A stretch of 64,000 nucleotides of DNA from Cordia subcordata (GCA_028554755.1 JAPTOF010000006.1:11774501-11838500); one strand, 5' to 3'. Counted from the stretch's first letter, positions 22,201 to 35,352 are shown. A program made the numbers and translations. The notes: generated from the sequence alone by a model not told the origin.

Positions 22201-23933
22201 AATCCATGGGCAAGTAAAAGCCCCGAGTGAGGATCAATGTGCTTCTAGTTGGACAGCGAAATTTACCATGACTTCTTACCTGCAAACCCACTTTCGGAAT
22301 TGATGAGGTGATACTATGCTGAATGGACATAACAAAAGCACCCTTGTCTAGTTCTGCAAAGAGAAGAGTAGAAGAAATGATACTCAACAGTGCATCTGTT
22401 TATGCAGGTATGAAAAAGAGAAGATGTATGTATAGTCTGGAAGACTCGAAAGGTACAAGTGTCATGTTGCAGCTCCATATTCACTATTTAACTTTAGTTT
22501 GGTGACACTAATTGCTAGACCCTGTCCCTCTTGTCCAAATACATGTTCAAACATTTCATGACTTGATTTCTGAAACCTAACCCAAGACCCCACATTTAAC
22601 CCACATGAGACCTAGAGCAAAGCCAGCCGTTGTTACCTTTATGATCTGACATCAATTACCATTCTATCAACCCTTCTCATGATTACTAACTTAAATGTGT
22701 CTCACAAATTCTACAGTCTGTTTCACTTGAAGTCTTCGAGTATTGATAGAGCAAACATAGGCCGAAAAGACTGTGGAGCTAAATTCGTTTAACTAAAATT
22801 TACATGCCAGTGTGTGTTTGCATGACTAATCGCTTTAGCTAAGTCTTTCAGGTTCTTCGTTTTGAACAACTTATTTTGCAAACAATTCAAGCTATAAGGG
22901 TCTAGAGAAGGTACCTGTACACAGTTAATAGACGCCACTCCGACCAAGGCCAATTAGTCAAGGACTAAGCACTCCATTGTTACTCCAAGCATGACACTGA
23001 GTTTAGACAATTTTATGGCCCATATTCTGTACGGGCCCTAGAAGTATGGACCTTAGGAATCCTAGTTCTAGCCAAATTAGGAATCTTGTTCCAACAAGGA
23101 GGCATGAGACATACGTATAAAGTTTGAGATAGACAGTGAGAAGAGCTCAAGAGATGAGGGCTCTCAAGCACAAGATCTCTCTCCATGATGTATTTGTTCT
23201 ATTAATAGAAAAATTCTATTGTCTGCCATGGTCATAGGCATGAGGTCGAACCACGTAAAATTCACTGTGTGTTCATCTTGCATCTTTCTATAAGTTATTT
23301 CATTCCAACTCCCAAAATTCCCAACACTTACTAATGTAAGATGAATGAGAACATCAAGGGATAACAATTAGCAAAGCGTTAAAACAAACTGCATAACAAT
23401 GAACATAACCTTAATTCTGTTAAGGACAACTTACTTTTCCGACGAGGTATGATAAGATCACCATCTTCATCCAAATCATACTTGCTCGTTGTAACAGGTT
23501 CATCTTCTGAAAAATTAAATTTCAAAAGAATTCTGCATTAACCTTTCATGAAAGGTGAACCGCAAGAAATTCATGTGTTTTGCCGAAATTACATGTTTTA
23601 GCAAACACGACTACAATATTCAAGTTATACTTGCAACATCGATAAAACAAAACATAGCTCAGAACAAATTAGTCATCTTGTAAAAATATGAATTAGGTTT
23701 AAACATCATAAATTAAGTCAAGAAAATGAGAAAAATGCTTGAATGCTCTTGTTGTTTTGGGCACCTTTGTGGGACGGCAAGGAGATGGTGAAGCGGGAGA
23801 TGTAGGGCCCAGGATGATTTGGTGGGCAGCCCAAGTGTACTTCACTCATTACTTGCTGCTCCTCCTCCCCCTCCTCCTCCGCCGCCGCATCGCCGCCGTC
23901 TGATGGTGGCTGAGCTGGTTGTGCCATATCCAT
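19189..23933 (-). CDS. METTL22-like lysine methyltransferase
   Basis: Nine exons, complement(19189..19334, 19424..19526, 20259..20397, 20607..20757, 21179..21229, 21437..21539, 22280..22353, 23435..23506, 23765..23933), closing in frame to 335 aa. All borders are GT..AG. It is a family-16 class I SAM-dependent methyltransferase with an acidic low-complexity N-terminus, then [11 protein letters not shown]. Later come [15 protein letters not shown] (103-117), motif [12 protein letters not shown] (133-143), CITDLGDD (154-161) at the end of strand 2, and VAADVIYSD (225-233), which carries the D-V-I-Y signature of this family. Human METTL22 methylates the DNA-repair protein KIN17; a similar protein-lysine role is inferred for this one. 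The first donor (GTGCCC) is weak but the phase is right. A 48-bp duplication spans the stop codon, and intron 2 carries what looks like a Copia LTR. Confidence 0.9.
23000..23326 (+). mobile_element. probable solo LTR or LTR fragment of a Copia element, in METTL22 intron 2
   Basis: The right part (ATGGTCATAGGCATGAGG..CGAACCACGTAAAATTC..) resembles the 3' part of the Copia LTRs at 44982 and 50193 (GTGGACGTAGGCTTCAAAGCCGAACCACGTAA) and ends in TTCCCAACA at 23326, like the CCCCAACA end there. The left end and a target duplication could not be fixed. It lies antisense to the gene, about 100 bp upstream of exon 2's donor side. Confidence 0.5.
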
Positions 23934-24617
23934 TTACCTGCCTGGACTATTCGTGAGGCCGCGCCAGGAAACAAAAGTCATCCGCTTTTAGATAAAACAC
24001 GAAACTTATACGGAAAAGGCGTATTTAGACGCTGACGCTTTTCCTATTTCTCTCCTTTTCTTTTTCTTCCAAAAGAGTGTTGATGTGGAAAACTAAAGTA
24101 AATTAATAAACGGATTATTGGGTTGATTTTGATGGTATATGTGTTTTTAAGGCTAATAATACGGATAATAATCTTTTTATTTCAATTGCCTTTGTTAATT
24201 AATTCTTTTATTTTTTAGTTTTAATATATCACGTTATTTTCGTAGTTCTTAAAATAAAATTCGTCTAAAAATGAACACAAAAACTACTATATATGTTTTG
24301 AACTTGCCACATAGATATGATTTATCTATTTTTAATTAATAAAAGAAATGATAAAATATGTATGCAATCACACAGTATGCTATTTGTATTTCCATCAATT
24401 GGGTGAATTACAACTGTAAGTAATAATAGTTCTAAATGATCATCCTTCTAAGTTCTAATGAATTATCCTACAAGTAATAGTTCTAAATGATGACTGTTCT
24501 AATGAATTAATGCTACAAGTAATAGTTCTAATAATGACACTGCTATTGTAGATACGTAAGAGTACGTCTATGCTGAACCTAGAGAACATTTTAGAACTCC
24601 GGTATCGATATTGGTTT
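23934..24617. other. intergenic DNA between METTL22 and IST1-like genes
   Basis: About 680 bp, AT-rich, with several short repeats of AAGTAATAGTTCTAA near 24470-24535. It must contain the METTL22 promoter (right of 23933) and the IST1-like 3' end. No further gene seen. Confidence 0.6.
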
Positions 24618-27489
24618 TTAATCTGCATTTCCACCTCTAAGAGATGCAAGTCGAGCTACAAACTCATCATAGTCAGGTAGCTTAGGATGCAGATGCCCCG
24701 GATTCAGCATTTCAGGCTGCAGGGAGGCAGCGCGAGCGTGCCCCCGCTTAGTCTCAGAAGGATTTGATGGTGGTTCAATATGGAAGGACGATATTGATGG
24801 AGACACATCCCAGCTAGGAAAACGCCTGGTTGCTCTTCCAGAGCTGAATGTAGGTTGCTGAGTAGGTGGCTCTACAACTGGTTCCGACTTGTCTTTTCCG
24901 TGAGGTGACTTTTTCCGGCTGTAGTACCTCAGGAGCCTGTCGATCATTCTTTCCTCCTCATCGCTTTGATCATCATCATTGTTGCCTGATCCAGGTTTTG
25001 AGTGCCACCTCCTGACCGATTGCGGTTTTTGCCTATGCTCCCTGGCTGAATCATCTGGATGCTGCATATCCTTGTTTTCAGAAAGACCTAGCTGTTCTGG
25101 ACGCTGCTGCCTTTCATCCTTGTTTTGGGTTTGGTCTGCTTTTGATTTGGTATAAGGAGGGGGAATTGACTTGTAGGATAAGGCCTTCCCTTCATCAAAT
25201 TCTTCCTCGGAATCATTGCTTGTAATTTCTGGTTCAATCTCTTGCCCTTTTCCGCCTCTGTAATCCCACTCAATGTCTTTAGACGAGGTCTTTCTTTCTA
25301 CATTATGGGACAGGTGATGTTCGATTCTCCTAGCCGATCCATCATCATCGTTTGTCACGTTCTTGGAAGAAGGCAAAACACATGTTAAGCAAGACTGTGT
25401 ATAATCAATATTAAAAGGGAAAAAGATGCACAATCAAGCAAACGTTTTTCTCTTTGTCCACAGAGATAAATGTTGAAAGTCTGCATATGTTTGCAGTTTG
25501 GGAATTACTTGTTCAGCGTCAGGAGGTTTATAAAGCTTCTGTTCCGTAGTTTTACGGTTCCAGTCCAGACCGGCTTCTGTTGCTATATCTTGCATCAGTT
25601 GAACCTTCATATCATTTGTTGGAGGAGCTGACTTGAATCTCTGAATTAACTAACAAGAAAAACAATGGTCATATTAGAGAAAGCAAGAGGCAAACAGGTC
25701 AGGGGAGACACAGAGCTAGTGAACAGGGTGATGCTGGGAACAAAGCCACAGGTAGCTACCTCTTTACTGACAAAACAATCCACGGATTTTTCATATCTTC
25801 GTGCAAACAAGGTTCTGAGCTCACGCAATTCAGGCAGATCAGCGAACCGTGCTGCTGCATACATCAGAGATGATACAGCTTCCCTGCAGTCTTCAGGGCA
25901 TTCCCTGCAAATGTAGATGTGTAAAAAATATAGGGATTGGTGTTTTTCATTGCAGATCACTGTATCAAATATTTTAAGGGGGCGTGTGTGTGCGGATGCA
26001 TTTTACAAACCAGATGCAGAGTGCGTAACATTATCGGTTTACATATTCCATCCAGTTTGGTAGTCGCTCACTAGTCTTTTATGCTCTAATTACAGATTTG
26101 TAACATGCCAAGAGATATTAAATTTAATCACATTAGGGACAAGTTAACACATAAGCAATGCCTTGTTTTTAAGATGAAAACTACTGAAGGGGAAAAGGAC
26201 ATCATCCATGTCGAAGTAAGCAAGCCCACACTGTTTCATTTTTCCTCTGATCTACGAGGTTATTTCAACTTAAGCTAGAGGATAAACTAGCATATTTAGA
26301 CATGTAATTATGCATATTAATTTCACGTTATCACGGGGAAAAATTACCATTTACCTCTGTTTGCTCATGACCGAGAGATTATTCAAGATGTGCATAGAGA
26401 ATTGCTCCACCAAGTCATAGCAGCTTGATAGATTCATCTCAGCAAGGAGACCTTCAGTCTGTGTCATCATCATTGATGAGAAAATTATAAGTTATGTGAC
26501 AAAGAATCTTGATTTGGGATACTTCATACAACAATATAAAGCAGGAATGCTTAAAATCATCTTTCTGTTGGAGGGGGCATTGCATGATCAAATTTTTTGT
26601 AGGGCCTGGATTGGCTTTTTTTTCATGAAAAGCACTTTTTTTCCCCCAAAAAACACATTTTTTCACCAAGCATTTGGATTAAATTTTAAATAAAACTCGA
26701 ACTCTAAAAGAAGATCGATTTTAGCTTTTTGCAAATGTCAGAAATTTTACTTTCTTGAAAAACACTTTTTTAAAAATTTATAAAACAAAAAAAAAAAGCT
26801 TTTGAATGAAAACCAATCCAAACGAGCCCATATTCTAACACCATTAGAGTGACCAATTAGAACAGAAACAGAAACGAATTCTTCCCAAGGTGACAACAGG
26901 ACAATTGTACACAATATGTTGCATAGAACAAAAACTCTTGCCCCCAGAGGCGAAAACTTTAAGTATTTGGTGTCGAGCCTCTCGAATTTTAACCTTATAG
27001 TAGATTCAATATAATCTTATTTAAGACAAATTTCTCTTCACCATGACAAAAAGGAAATACCAAATCCTAGGTTGACATTAGCATCAAGAATTATTCAGGA
27101 CCCAGAAAATCATAATATCGATTGTAACACTTGAGAAATTCAAGATTAATATCCAAAAAAAGAATGATAGAAAAAGTAAAAAAAAAAAAAAGGGAAAAGC
27201 ATTACCCTGCCATAGGCATGGATATCCAAACCATTCCTGAGAAGCTCAGCAATATCATTCTTCATGTACTTCTGCGTCGCATTTCTCTTCTTCTTTATCA
27301 TTTGCACTCGCGTCTTCATCACCTTGATAGCTACCTTGCTGCACCACAAAACCCAAAAAAAACCAATATATATATATATATATCAAAACCCAAAAAAGGA
27401 AAAACTCAATATTCAAAACTAAAAATCTTTTAAAAAAGAAGGCCTTACCATTTGTTGTAGAACTTGCTCTTTCCCCACCCCTCAAACAT
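24618..27489 (-). CDS. IST1-like ESCRT-III-associated protein
   Basis: Six exons, complement(24618..25361, 25509..25649, 25760..25904, 26355..26458, 27206..27338, 27449..27489), closing in frame to 435 aa with GT..AG introns. The start MFEGWGKSKFYNKC at 27489 is typical of plant IST1-like proteins. The IST1 domain (about residues 10-175) shows KVAIKVMKTRVQMIKKKRNA, KNDIAELLRNGLDIHAYGR, YDLVEQFSMHIL, ECPEDCREAVSSLMYAAARF and LRELRTLFARRY. The C-terminal 250 residues are acidic, Ser-rich and disordered, ending near LPDYDEFVARLASLRGG. The family regulates Vps4 recruitment in multivesicular-body sorting of ubiquitinated membrane proteins at endosomes. A candidate MIM-type motif at the C-terminus (DYDEFVARLASL) would fit Vps4 MIT binding; this is inferred. 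Intron 2 hosts a MITE and intron 1 a TA run. Confidence 0.94.
26602..26829. mobile_element. Tourist-like MITE inside an intron of the IST1-like gene
   Basis: Ends GGGCCTGGATTGGCTTTTT and the inverted AAAACCAATCCAAACGAGCCC. Flanks are GTA and ATA, close to the TWA target duplication of the family. It sits in the intron between exons 2 and 3 without touching a splice site. Confidence 0.7.
27367..27382. repeat. (AT)n microsatellite, intron 1 of IST1-like gene
   Basis: A short TA run in the 110-bp first intron. Confidence 0.8.
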
Positions 27490-27550
27490 GACGATGATAC
27501 CTTTATCGCCAAAGGATCAAAATTAATGAAGGGTCAAGATTACAAGAAGG

Positions 27551-27562
27551 AAATATATATAG
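27551..27562 (-). promoter_or_regulatory. TATA-like element of the IST1-like gene
   Basis: CTATATATATTT on the gene strand, 62-73 bp upstream of the start codon and next to a short CT run. It is a plausible core promoter but also a simple repeat, so confidence is limited. Confidence 0.35.
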
Positions 27563-27754
27563 AGAGAGAAAGCTCAGCAATGGATCTTTAAATGCAATAC
27601 AAGTCACGACAAGAAACCACATTCAACGCCAAAAAAGAAAAGAAACGAAGCTAAATTTTCACTCAGATGAAAAAAATTAAGGAAAAAAAAAAAGAATCTT
27701 ATGTAATGATGAAAACCTCTGATGCAAAACTCTATAAACTAGCTCATGCAAATA

Positions 27755-27778
27755 CATACATACATACATACATACATA
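27755..27778. repeat. (TACA)n microsatellite
   Basis: Six tandem ACAT/TACA units in the upstream region of the IST1-like gene. Confidence 0.85.
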
Positions 27779-27779
27779 T

Positions 27780-30700
27780 TATGTATATATTTGTCTGTGA
27801 GAGTTTTGATTGCCAGGTCAGACTCGTCCACTAGGTGAGTGTTGTGCGCATGAATAACTGCAAGTGTGTGAATTGACGAAAATGGGGTTGGATGGGTTGG
27901 GGTGGGTTTGGGTAATGACGTGTGGAGGGGAAGGGTAGTTTGGGGAAATGAGAAAAGTTGCGTGGTGTGGAGGGCTATCGAATGCGAAGTTGGCGGGTAC
28001 ACAAGAAGATGAGGGAGTTGGGGAAATGTAATGGGGTTGGGAAAACCGCGGGAGACAGAATCGTTTTAGTAATTATTTTCCCACGTTTTAATCCCACCTT
28101 TTACGGTTACATAAACTTAATTATGTCTTTTTTTTTTTTTGGAAAAAACTTCAAAACGATCCTTTTGAAAAAAAAAAAATTTAATTGATCCTTTTGTCAG
28201 AATTTTAATTTTTTTTAAATTTAGTTTAAATATTTATTAAAAAAAAGTACATTTATTCAGTTTTTCTTTCGTAAGGAAAAAAAAAAAAAGAATCAATCTA
28301 AGTAGACCCGTCATAGACCTTCTATGGTTGATGGCTCATAGAACCAGCTTGTTTTTTTGTTTTCAAATTTTTTTCAGCTTTTGTACAAATTAACAATAAT
28401 AATCATGTGATACATTAGTAGTTAAGTGACTAAATCGTTGATCGTCTAGATTAAATAATGGTTGATTGTCTAAATTAAATAGCTTCTCTTGATTCTCAAT
28501 TTAGTATCATTGAATCTCTAGAACATCGGAAGAGAATTTATTTCATGATGTTATGCCAATTCTTGAATTACATATGAAATTACTAGTTATTTAATTTATA
28601 CCCTTTTCGGCATTTTAACGGGATATTCATAATACACTTATATTAGTCTAGCTAACTAATTAGTTGGTTTATTATGAAAATATTTCTGAATTTAATCCAA
28701 GGAAAAGAAAAATTTGCTAGTTATTGCATCCAATCCTATTGAAGTTTATGACAAGATGAATTAGTATTACTTGTTGTTTGTACAAACATAAAAAAGGAAT
28801 AACAGAAGAAGAAGAAGAAGATAACTAATTAAATGATTCCATGGAAAGAGAGATGGGAAAAAAAGGTAACTTTGAAAAGTTAGGTAAAGATTCTCTCTTT
28901 TACAACAGAACATAAAGAAATGTTGATCAGGGAAAGCATGAAGAAAAAATTCTAGAGAGAACATAATCATCAAAAACTATCCAAGACATAAGCCTTGTTT
29001 CATGGTGATAGGCATGGAAAATGGTCAATTGTCTGTTAATATCAATAATTAATGTTTTATATTATCTTTTTTTTTTTTTTTACTTTTATTAACCGTCAAA
29101 TGTGTTTTGCATATATATATTAAAATTCTTATCGTACAAGAAAGGGACCAAAGGACCAAAGATTTTTTTTTTTTTTTTTTTTGCGACAAGAGAAATCCAG
29201 TTGTGATAAATCTCAGATGCGATGCGTTATCAAATGGTATGTCTCTCATCTTTAATATAAGTGATCCAGATATCAATTCCCGTTAAATACACACCATAAT
29301 CGACCTTTAGTCTCCTTTGAAGTGACAAAAAAAGGGAGCCAAAGGAATCATTCGCATCTACGCCCTTCTAAGATTATCCCAAGTAAGATGAATTGATATC
29401 TCTACATTTTATCTAAAGTTGGTTCAATTTTATGCATACTATGGTAAGCTAAACTAAGGATCAACCCACAATTGCAGAGTTAGTTACTGGTAGTAATTCT
29501 AACTGTCAATTGTTTTAAAATATCTTGATAAAGAAGTCGCTTAGTCCTTCATAATTTAGTAAAATTTAACTTTAATCATGACAGTGAAAATAATGAGGTC
29601 ACATTGAAGTCATTTTATGTCATTTTATATTAATTAACTAACTTATCAGGTACTTTATTGAACATATCTTCTTTAATCAATTAATTAAACGCCTATCAAC
29701 TAATAATTATAATGCAACAAATATTAATTACAAAATCAACAGTCAGCTAGTTAAATAATTAATCGTGTCAAATCAAACTTTAATAGAAGACTTGGTAGCA
29801 TAGGAATTTGATCTGGAGGTGATCATAATCCAGTGCTGCCGTCTTAATTTGGTTTATATGTTTGTATGTTTTACTAACAAATTTATAAGACATACATCGC
29901 ACGGGTCAAATACTAATTTAACATAAGAACGAGGCATACAGTGGCGGGGAGAGAACGCAATGTTGGCATCAGTGTCCAAAATTTGCCGCCCCAAATAGCT
30001 TTCTGCCCAAGGAAACGAGTCAAAGAAAAGGTCTTGTGACTTTGGGGGCCAAAAATTGATGGTGCTTGTTAAAACACAGCTGTGATGAATTGTGATAATA
30101 ATATGGAATTTTTTAGATAACTTTTACTAAAAATATTGCTGAGTTGTCAAAAAGTGCTATACATAGCTGTTTAACTTCTTCATATTCCTTCTGATCCACA
30201 CATAACGCGTATCTAGTCAGTGTCACTATATGATATGTCATTTTCTTAATTGGGTCAAGATATAGATTTAGACTATCTTATATGAGATTTGTCAATTTGT
30301 ATAGATTTAGACCATCTCATATAAGATTGTAAATTTCGTAACATGGTATGTATTAGTCCCGTTATAAATTTTAATTTAAATAAAAAAGAATGGGAAAATG
30401 AGAAGGAAAAATTATTTTTGATAAGGGTGAAATATTTAAATCAATTGTGAAGATTTGTTAATATATGAAATACATGATTGAAATTTTAAATTAAATTGTT
30501 AGAACCAAAATAGGAGTTAGAAAAGGATTCTTGTCCTAACCCATCACCCTAGATGGCTAGATCGAACACCATGTTATGCATTCTAATTTAATATAGGGTT
30601 AATAACCTACTTAGTCTTTTACTTTTTATCCTTTTTGAGAATAAATCCTTATTTTTAGAACATAACAAATCAATACCCTTGCCCTTACAATTTGTAATGC

Positions 30701-33230
30701 CGTTAATCCATAGGTCAAAAATCATCACAAATATTAACGACTTGGACATATGACATGCAGATAGATTAATGGTTCAGGGACACACGATAGAGCGGGGTAG
30801 GTTTCAAATCGCGCCAACTTTTGTTACATATCCAGATTGTTAAGTTTTTGATAATTTTTGAGTTGAGAACTAACACTATTATAACTTACAAAGATAAAGA
30901 ATTGATTTAATCTATTGTATTTTAAAAACAAAAAATTTAACTATCAAATAGACTACAATTAAAAACTAATAATCATTGACCTTTTAACATCTTTAATCAT
31001 AATATATTATTACTCAAAACTTTCACTTTCAATTAAAGTGACCTCTATATACATTTTTCATAGGCATGTCTCAACAAATCACGTGATGCACCTCTCGTAA
31101 AGCTTATGCAAGTACTGTGTCTTTCTTGGACGACGATAATTGTAGGTATCACAAGATCCATCATTCACATTAATAAAAATGTCGTTTAAGTGAAAATAAT
31201 TAATGGAGAACTTATAAATTTAAAAAATATTAGGAAAAAAGAAAAATGAGTCATTAATGGAGTTTTCTTGTGGAGAAAGGCCACGCGGGTAATAAAAGTT
31301 TGACACAATGATTGAACTTCATTAGCTCCTTTGTCTTCGATAAATTTTTTTTTTGTACGTAATTTCAGATGTTATTAAAATTAATTTATATTTTATTTAT
31401 CTTATTTTTACAAATGACTTTTTTTTGGATCCTGTTTCCTTACTAAGTGTAAATGAGTAACTTGGTTTTTTGTTATAGAAAATAAAATATATATTCTTGT
31501 ACTTTTAATAAACATTAATCTTATAAAGTCAATAAAATAACTCATTAAACAAATTTACTAACAATAGAATATATAGAAAATTTACTATTAATTAATAAAT
31601 ATTAGACAAAGGAGTATAAATAAGACAACGGTGCTGATTAACGCAAAGGACAGATAGGACATTGTTATATATATCGCACTAGTGTGACAACTGTACAATG
31701 CACAGGAAGCGATATATGTGATTAGATATATTAAAATTATAGAATTTTTATATCTTACCAAATAGTTATTGAAACAATTATATAATATAGAATTAATAAA
31801 ACAATTATTTATATATATATATATATAATGGGCATAATATTAATTAAATTAAAATATTTAATAAAGGAATAGAACTAAATAAATGATGGAAAACAAAAAA
31901 TGACCTAAAAATGGGCATATTAAATTGATAAGTAATTATGGAAAGCTTGTCATACAGAGTCGCCACTTAGCAGCACGAAATTCCAACTTATTTTACTTTA
32001 TTATATAGTATAAATTGTTCCAGAAGAGTAAAAAAAAATTAAAAAAGAAAGAAAATTGAGAAACAAGAATATGGGTGATAACAATCACATGAGATTAGGA
32101 TTTATATTCATATTGTTGTACCCTTCAAAATCCCCAAATAAGATATTTGGACTATAGAATTAAAGCCTAGATGCCTCTTTGATGACGAAAATAAGTGATC
32201 GGTTACATCTTTAAGGAATATTAGTAGGTAGTCTGTATATCGGTGTGTTCGTGTCCCACCTAAGTTCGATCATCCCTAAAGCCTTTTCCTATGATTGTGG
32301 CTTCCTATGATTAGGACAATTGCCGTGACTAGAGGGGGGATTCTAGTCCAGTCAAGATCCCACCATTTTTTTTTTTCACCAAAAAAAATATCCCACCACT
32401 TTTGCCTTTAACATACTCCTTAAAAAGGGTTAGTCCAAAGACGAACTACTTTCCCACCTGTGTCAGAGGCCCCATGACCAGGTAGGTTGTAAATCAGGGA
32501 TGTGCATGAGTGGCAGCCCTGCCAGGGAGAAGACCAATGGGTCACGAACCCAGCAGCAACTCCCACAATATTTCAGTAAGGAACTGCCACCACACGGATT
32601 CGAACTCACGTTTCATAAGCTTCCTTGTATGACTTCCCAGCATTGACTTTTGGTAGAATTCGAATATTGGCCCGTGGCCATGACTCGGGCTTCCAATGGG
32701 CCTAGACCCAATAGTAGAACGTTTGGGCTCCAACCCACTCTATGCTTCATGATTTTTCTTTCTAAAATTATTAGATTTTACAACATATAAATGTTGTAAA
32801 ATGTTAAAATTTTAAATGACAAAATATATTTATATTTTATCCTTCACGTTTATCGTCAAAATTGACCATTAACAATAAAACATAAAAATAATTATTTTTC
32901 CCCTATATCACTTGGATACTACATTATTTCAATTATGCATTGTAAATTTAATTAACATATTGCGTAATTGTCTTTTCTTAAATTATTAGACACTTATATT
33001 ATTTATCTAATGAGAGTTATTTTAAACATTACATGCACATAAAATTATATTTTATTTTCCCATACATTGCACGACGAGAACTTTATTTGTACATCTTTGA
33101 CCTTTGAAAAAGATGACTTGGGCTTGGTTTTTTTTTTTTTTAATAAAATGAGATGAGAGATAAACTCATCCCGTTAAAGATCTAAGTTTTGTGTTAAAAG
33201 TCTAAGTTTACTGTTACATCATAATGATTA
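27780..33230. other. AT-rich intergenic DNA, no gene seen
   Basis: About 5.4 kb with many homopolymers, a TA run at about 31806-31828, and no exon with a family signature on either strand. The frame at 32542-32733 (minus) and other short frames look like chance. Confidence 0.6.
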
Positions 33231-33234
33231 AGTT

Positions 33235-33427
33235 TTCTAATCTATGAACATATGCCCAATAAAAGCTTGGACTTTTTTCCTTTTTATTAAGTTTTTTCCA
33301 ACACTTGCATCGAATTTTTTTCAATTTCCACAATAATATTAATAGCTACTTGATATCGTAATTCAACTATATGCTTCTCATTTGTATCAAGAGTTCATAA
33401 CTACATTATTCCTCCTACAGGTCCTAG
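33235..33427 (+). pseudogene. relic of G-type lectin receptor kinase (exon 4 end, intron 4, exon 5 start)
   Basis: Matches the intact kinase gene over 56688-56862: the ATGCCCAA(C/T)AAAAGCTTGGAC coding end, the body of the following intron (CCAACACTTGCATCGAAT), and its acceptor (ATTCCTCCTACAG). The donor GTAAG has become TTAAG and the exon is broken. Nothing further of the gene is recognisable on either side, so this is a small duplicated fragment next to the Gypsy insertion. Confidence 0.85.
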
Positions 33428-33619
33428 TTCATAATTGCTCAAATAAATCTTTTTCGAAACTTTCCCATTAAATCTCACCCCCTCCCCGATTAGAAATAAC
33501 CCGAAATCATGCGTCCTAAAAGAGGTTAGCTTTTAGAAGAGCTTCTAAGACATGAATAAAGTTATTTTATGTTCTCCAGTAGATATCCACTGTTTGGACT
33601 TTTTTTATTGCATAGGAGG

Positions 33620-34194
33620 TGTAGAGGTTGAATTCTACAATCACGTACAAAGGTTGACTGAGGCTCCGATAACCTGCAAGACCAAGAGGAAAGGTGAGCG
33701 ACGTAACCCTTGACACCGGTGTGGTGCCGGCCAAAGGTACTTCGAGGAGACGCTCAAGTCAGCGTTGAGTTTCAGATAAAACGATGAATTGTTACACGAC
33801 GGGTTATGGATGAACCACGAATATAAATATATTGGTATTTTGTGTATGTCTTACCTCCTCTGGCGAGCGGTACTTTTATAGTTCCTTGGGTGGAAGAGTC
33901 CTTTTTCGTTTTAGGTTCCTTCCTGATCGTGTTGTAATGAGTCTCTGCCAGCTACTATGCTCAGCTATATCGTATTTAGATCACGTATATCCTTCTTTGT
34001 GCATATCTTTGAAGGAGACCAAGCTCATCCCTAATTGTAGTCACGTTCCAATACTCTAGAAGCATAGAGCGAGCAACGCATGCTAAGAGTCTGGGCCTTA
34101 GCCCTAGCCTTTTCAATACATGGCTCAACAAATTGGGTTTCAGACTAAGCATAATATGGACCTTATTGGATCCTAACAACTTTTGGCCCAAACA
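33620..34194 (-). repeat. 3' LTR of the Gypsy-type element
   Basis: 575 bp. On the element strand it starts TGTTTGGGCCAAAAG and ends CTCTACA. TATA-like CTATAAAAG lies at about 33873-33881 (minus strand). It carries a 5-bp longer version of a segment near 33741 compared with the other LTR. Confidence 0.9.
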
Positions 34195-34712
34195 GTTTGT
34201 CCCCCACTCTTTAAGTTTGAAGCTTTTCAAGTTAGAGAGTAGCATTCGCGTACAAGATTCTCTGACATTGAGGTGATAGAGACTAGCTTGTCGTTCAATG
34301 CCACAATGCGCCATGCAATGCCACTTGCGTCATTTCAACATCGTAAGCACATAGCGCAAATCATCTAATTTGTCGATACACTAGCCTGATAATTACTACT
34401 GCTACTTACGTGCATGGGTTCTCCCTAAAATAAATGCCTACACGTCAAGTTTAGGCCCTTCTTTGCGTATCCCTGGCATGCCCACCTGTCACGCTTTGTT
34501 GTAATGAGGCACCGTTCCCTGACAAATATTTCTGATAATAGTGACCTAGAGTGCGGTCCTGTTTGCTAAGCATGGCCTTGCCAATGGAATAAATATAACA
34601 CCGTAGTGGGGACTTATATCAACGAGTAGCTTGCAGAGTACGTGCTATCCCACGACCCATTGTGAGGAGCCGATTCCACATCAGAGTTTGTGGGGGGCTC
34701 CAAGGTGACGTG

Positions 34713-35190
34713 CCAAGATGACATACTAAGGTGACGTGCCAAAGTGACATGCAAGGTGTTGTGCCAAGGGGACATGCAAGGCGGTGTGCCAAAAGGACAT
34801 GCAAAGGGGTGTGCCAAGGGGACATGCAAGGCGGTGTGCCAAAAGGACATGCAAAGGGGTGTGCCAAGGGGACATGCAAGACGGTGTGCCAGGGGACATG
34901 CAAGTGGACTTGCTACGGGGACACGCTACGGCGACGCGCGACGGCGCCATGCCAAGGCGACGCGAAATGGCGACACGCCAAGGCGACGTGCGACGGGGCC
35001 ACGCCAAGGCGACGCGCGACGGCGACACGCCAAGGTGACGAGCAACGGCGACATGTCAAAGTTACGTGTGATGGCGACATACAAAGGGACACGCCAAGGT
35101 GACGTGCTATGGCGACATGTCAAGGTGACATGTAAGGGTGACATGCCAAGGTGATATGCTAGGGTGACATGCCAAGGTGACACGCAAGTT
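34713..35190. repeat. 25/26-bp tandem array inside the Gypsy-type element
   Basis: Units such as AAGGGGACATGCAAGGCGG + TGTGCC repeat every 25 bp. At 34766-34890 two variants alternate (..AAGGCGG.. and ..AAAGGGG..), giving a 50-bp higher-order period. Towards 35190 the units grade into CGACGCG/CGACACG-type versions of about 26 bp. It is GC-rich against its surroundings. The periodic frames on both strands are artefacts of the repeat. Confidence 0.85.
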
Positions 35191-35352
35191 TAACAGGCAA
35201 GTTTGATAAACAAGTTTGACATGTACCAAGCGTTTGTCGAAAAGCCATAGTGAATGTAAGTGTGTATGTAAGAATGACATGCAAGAATGACATGCTAGAC
35301 TTGCACCCACCAAGTGTTTGACAAAAGGCCAAAGAAAGCTACCATGCAAGGA

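Noticed and set aside
32542..32733. Possible tRNA or SINE because of a GAGTTCGAATCC-like box B (minus strand near 32592)
   Set aside because: No box A at a suitable distance and no cloverleaf arms could be drawn.
34614..35183. Long open frames on both strands with Cys/Trp/His repeats (CMSPWHTPLHV type)
   Set aside because: They are periodic translations of the 25-bp tandem array in all frames and show no start context or family signature.
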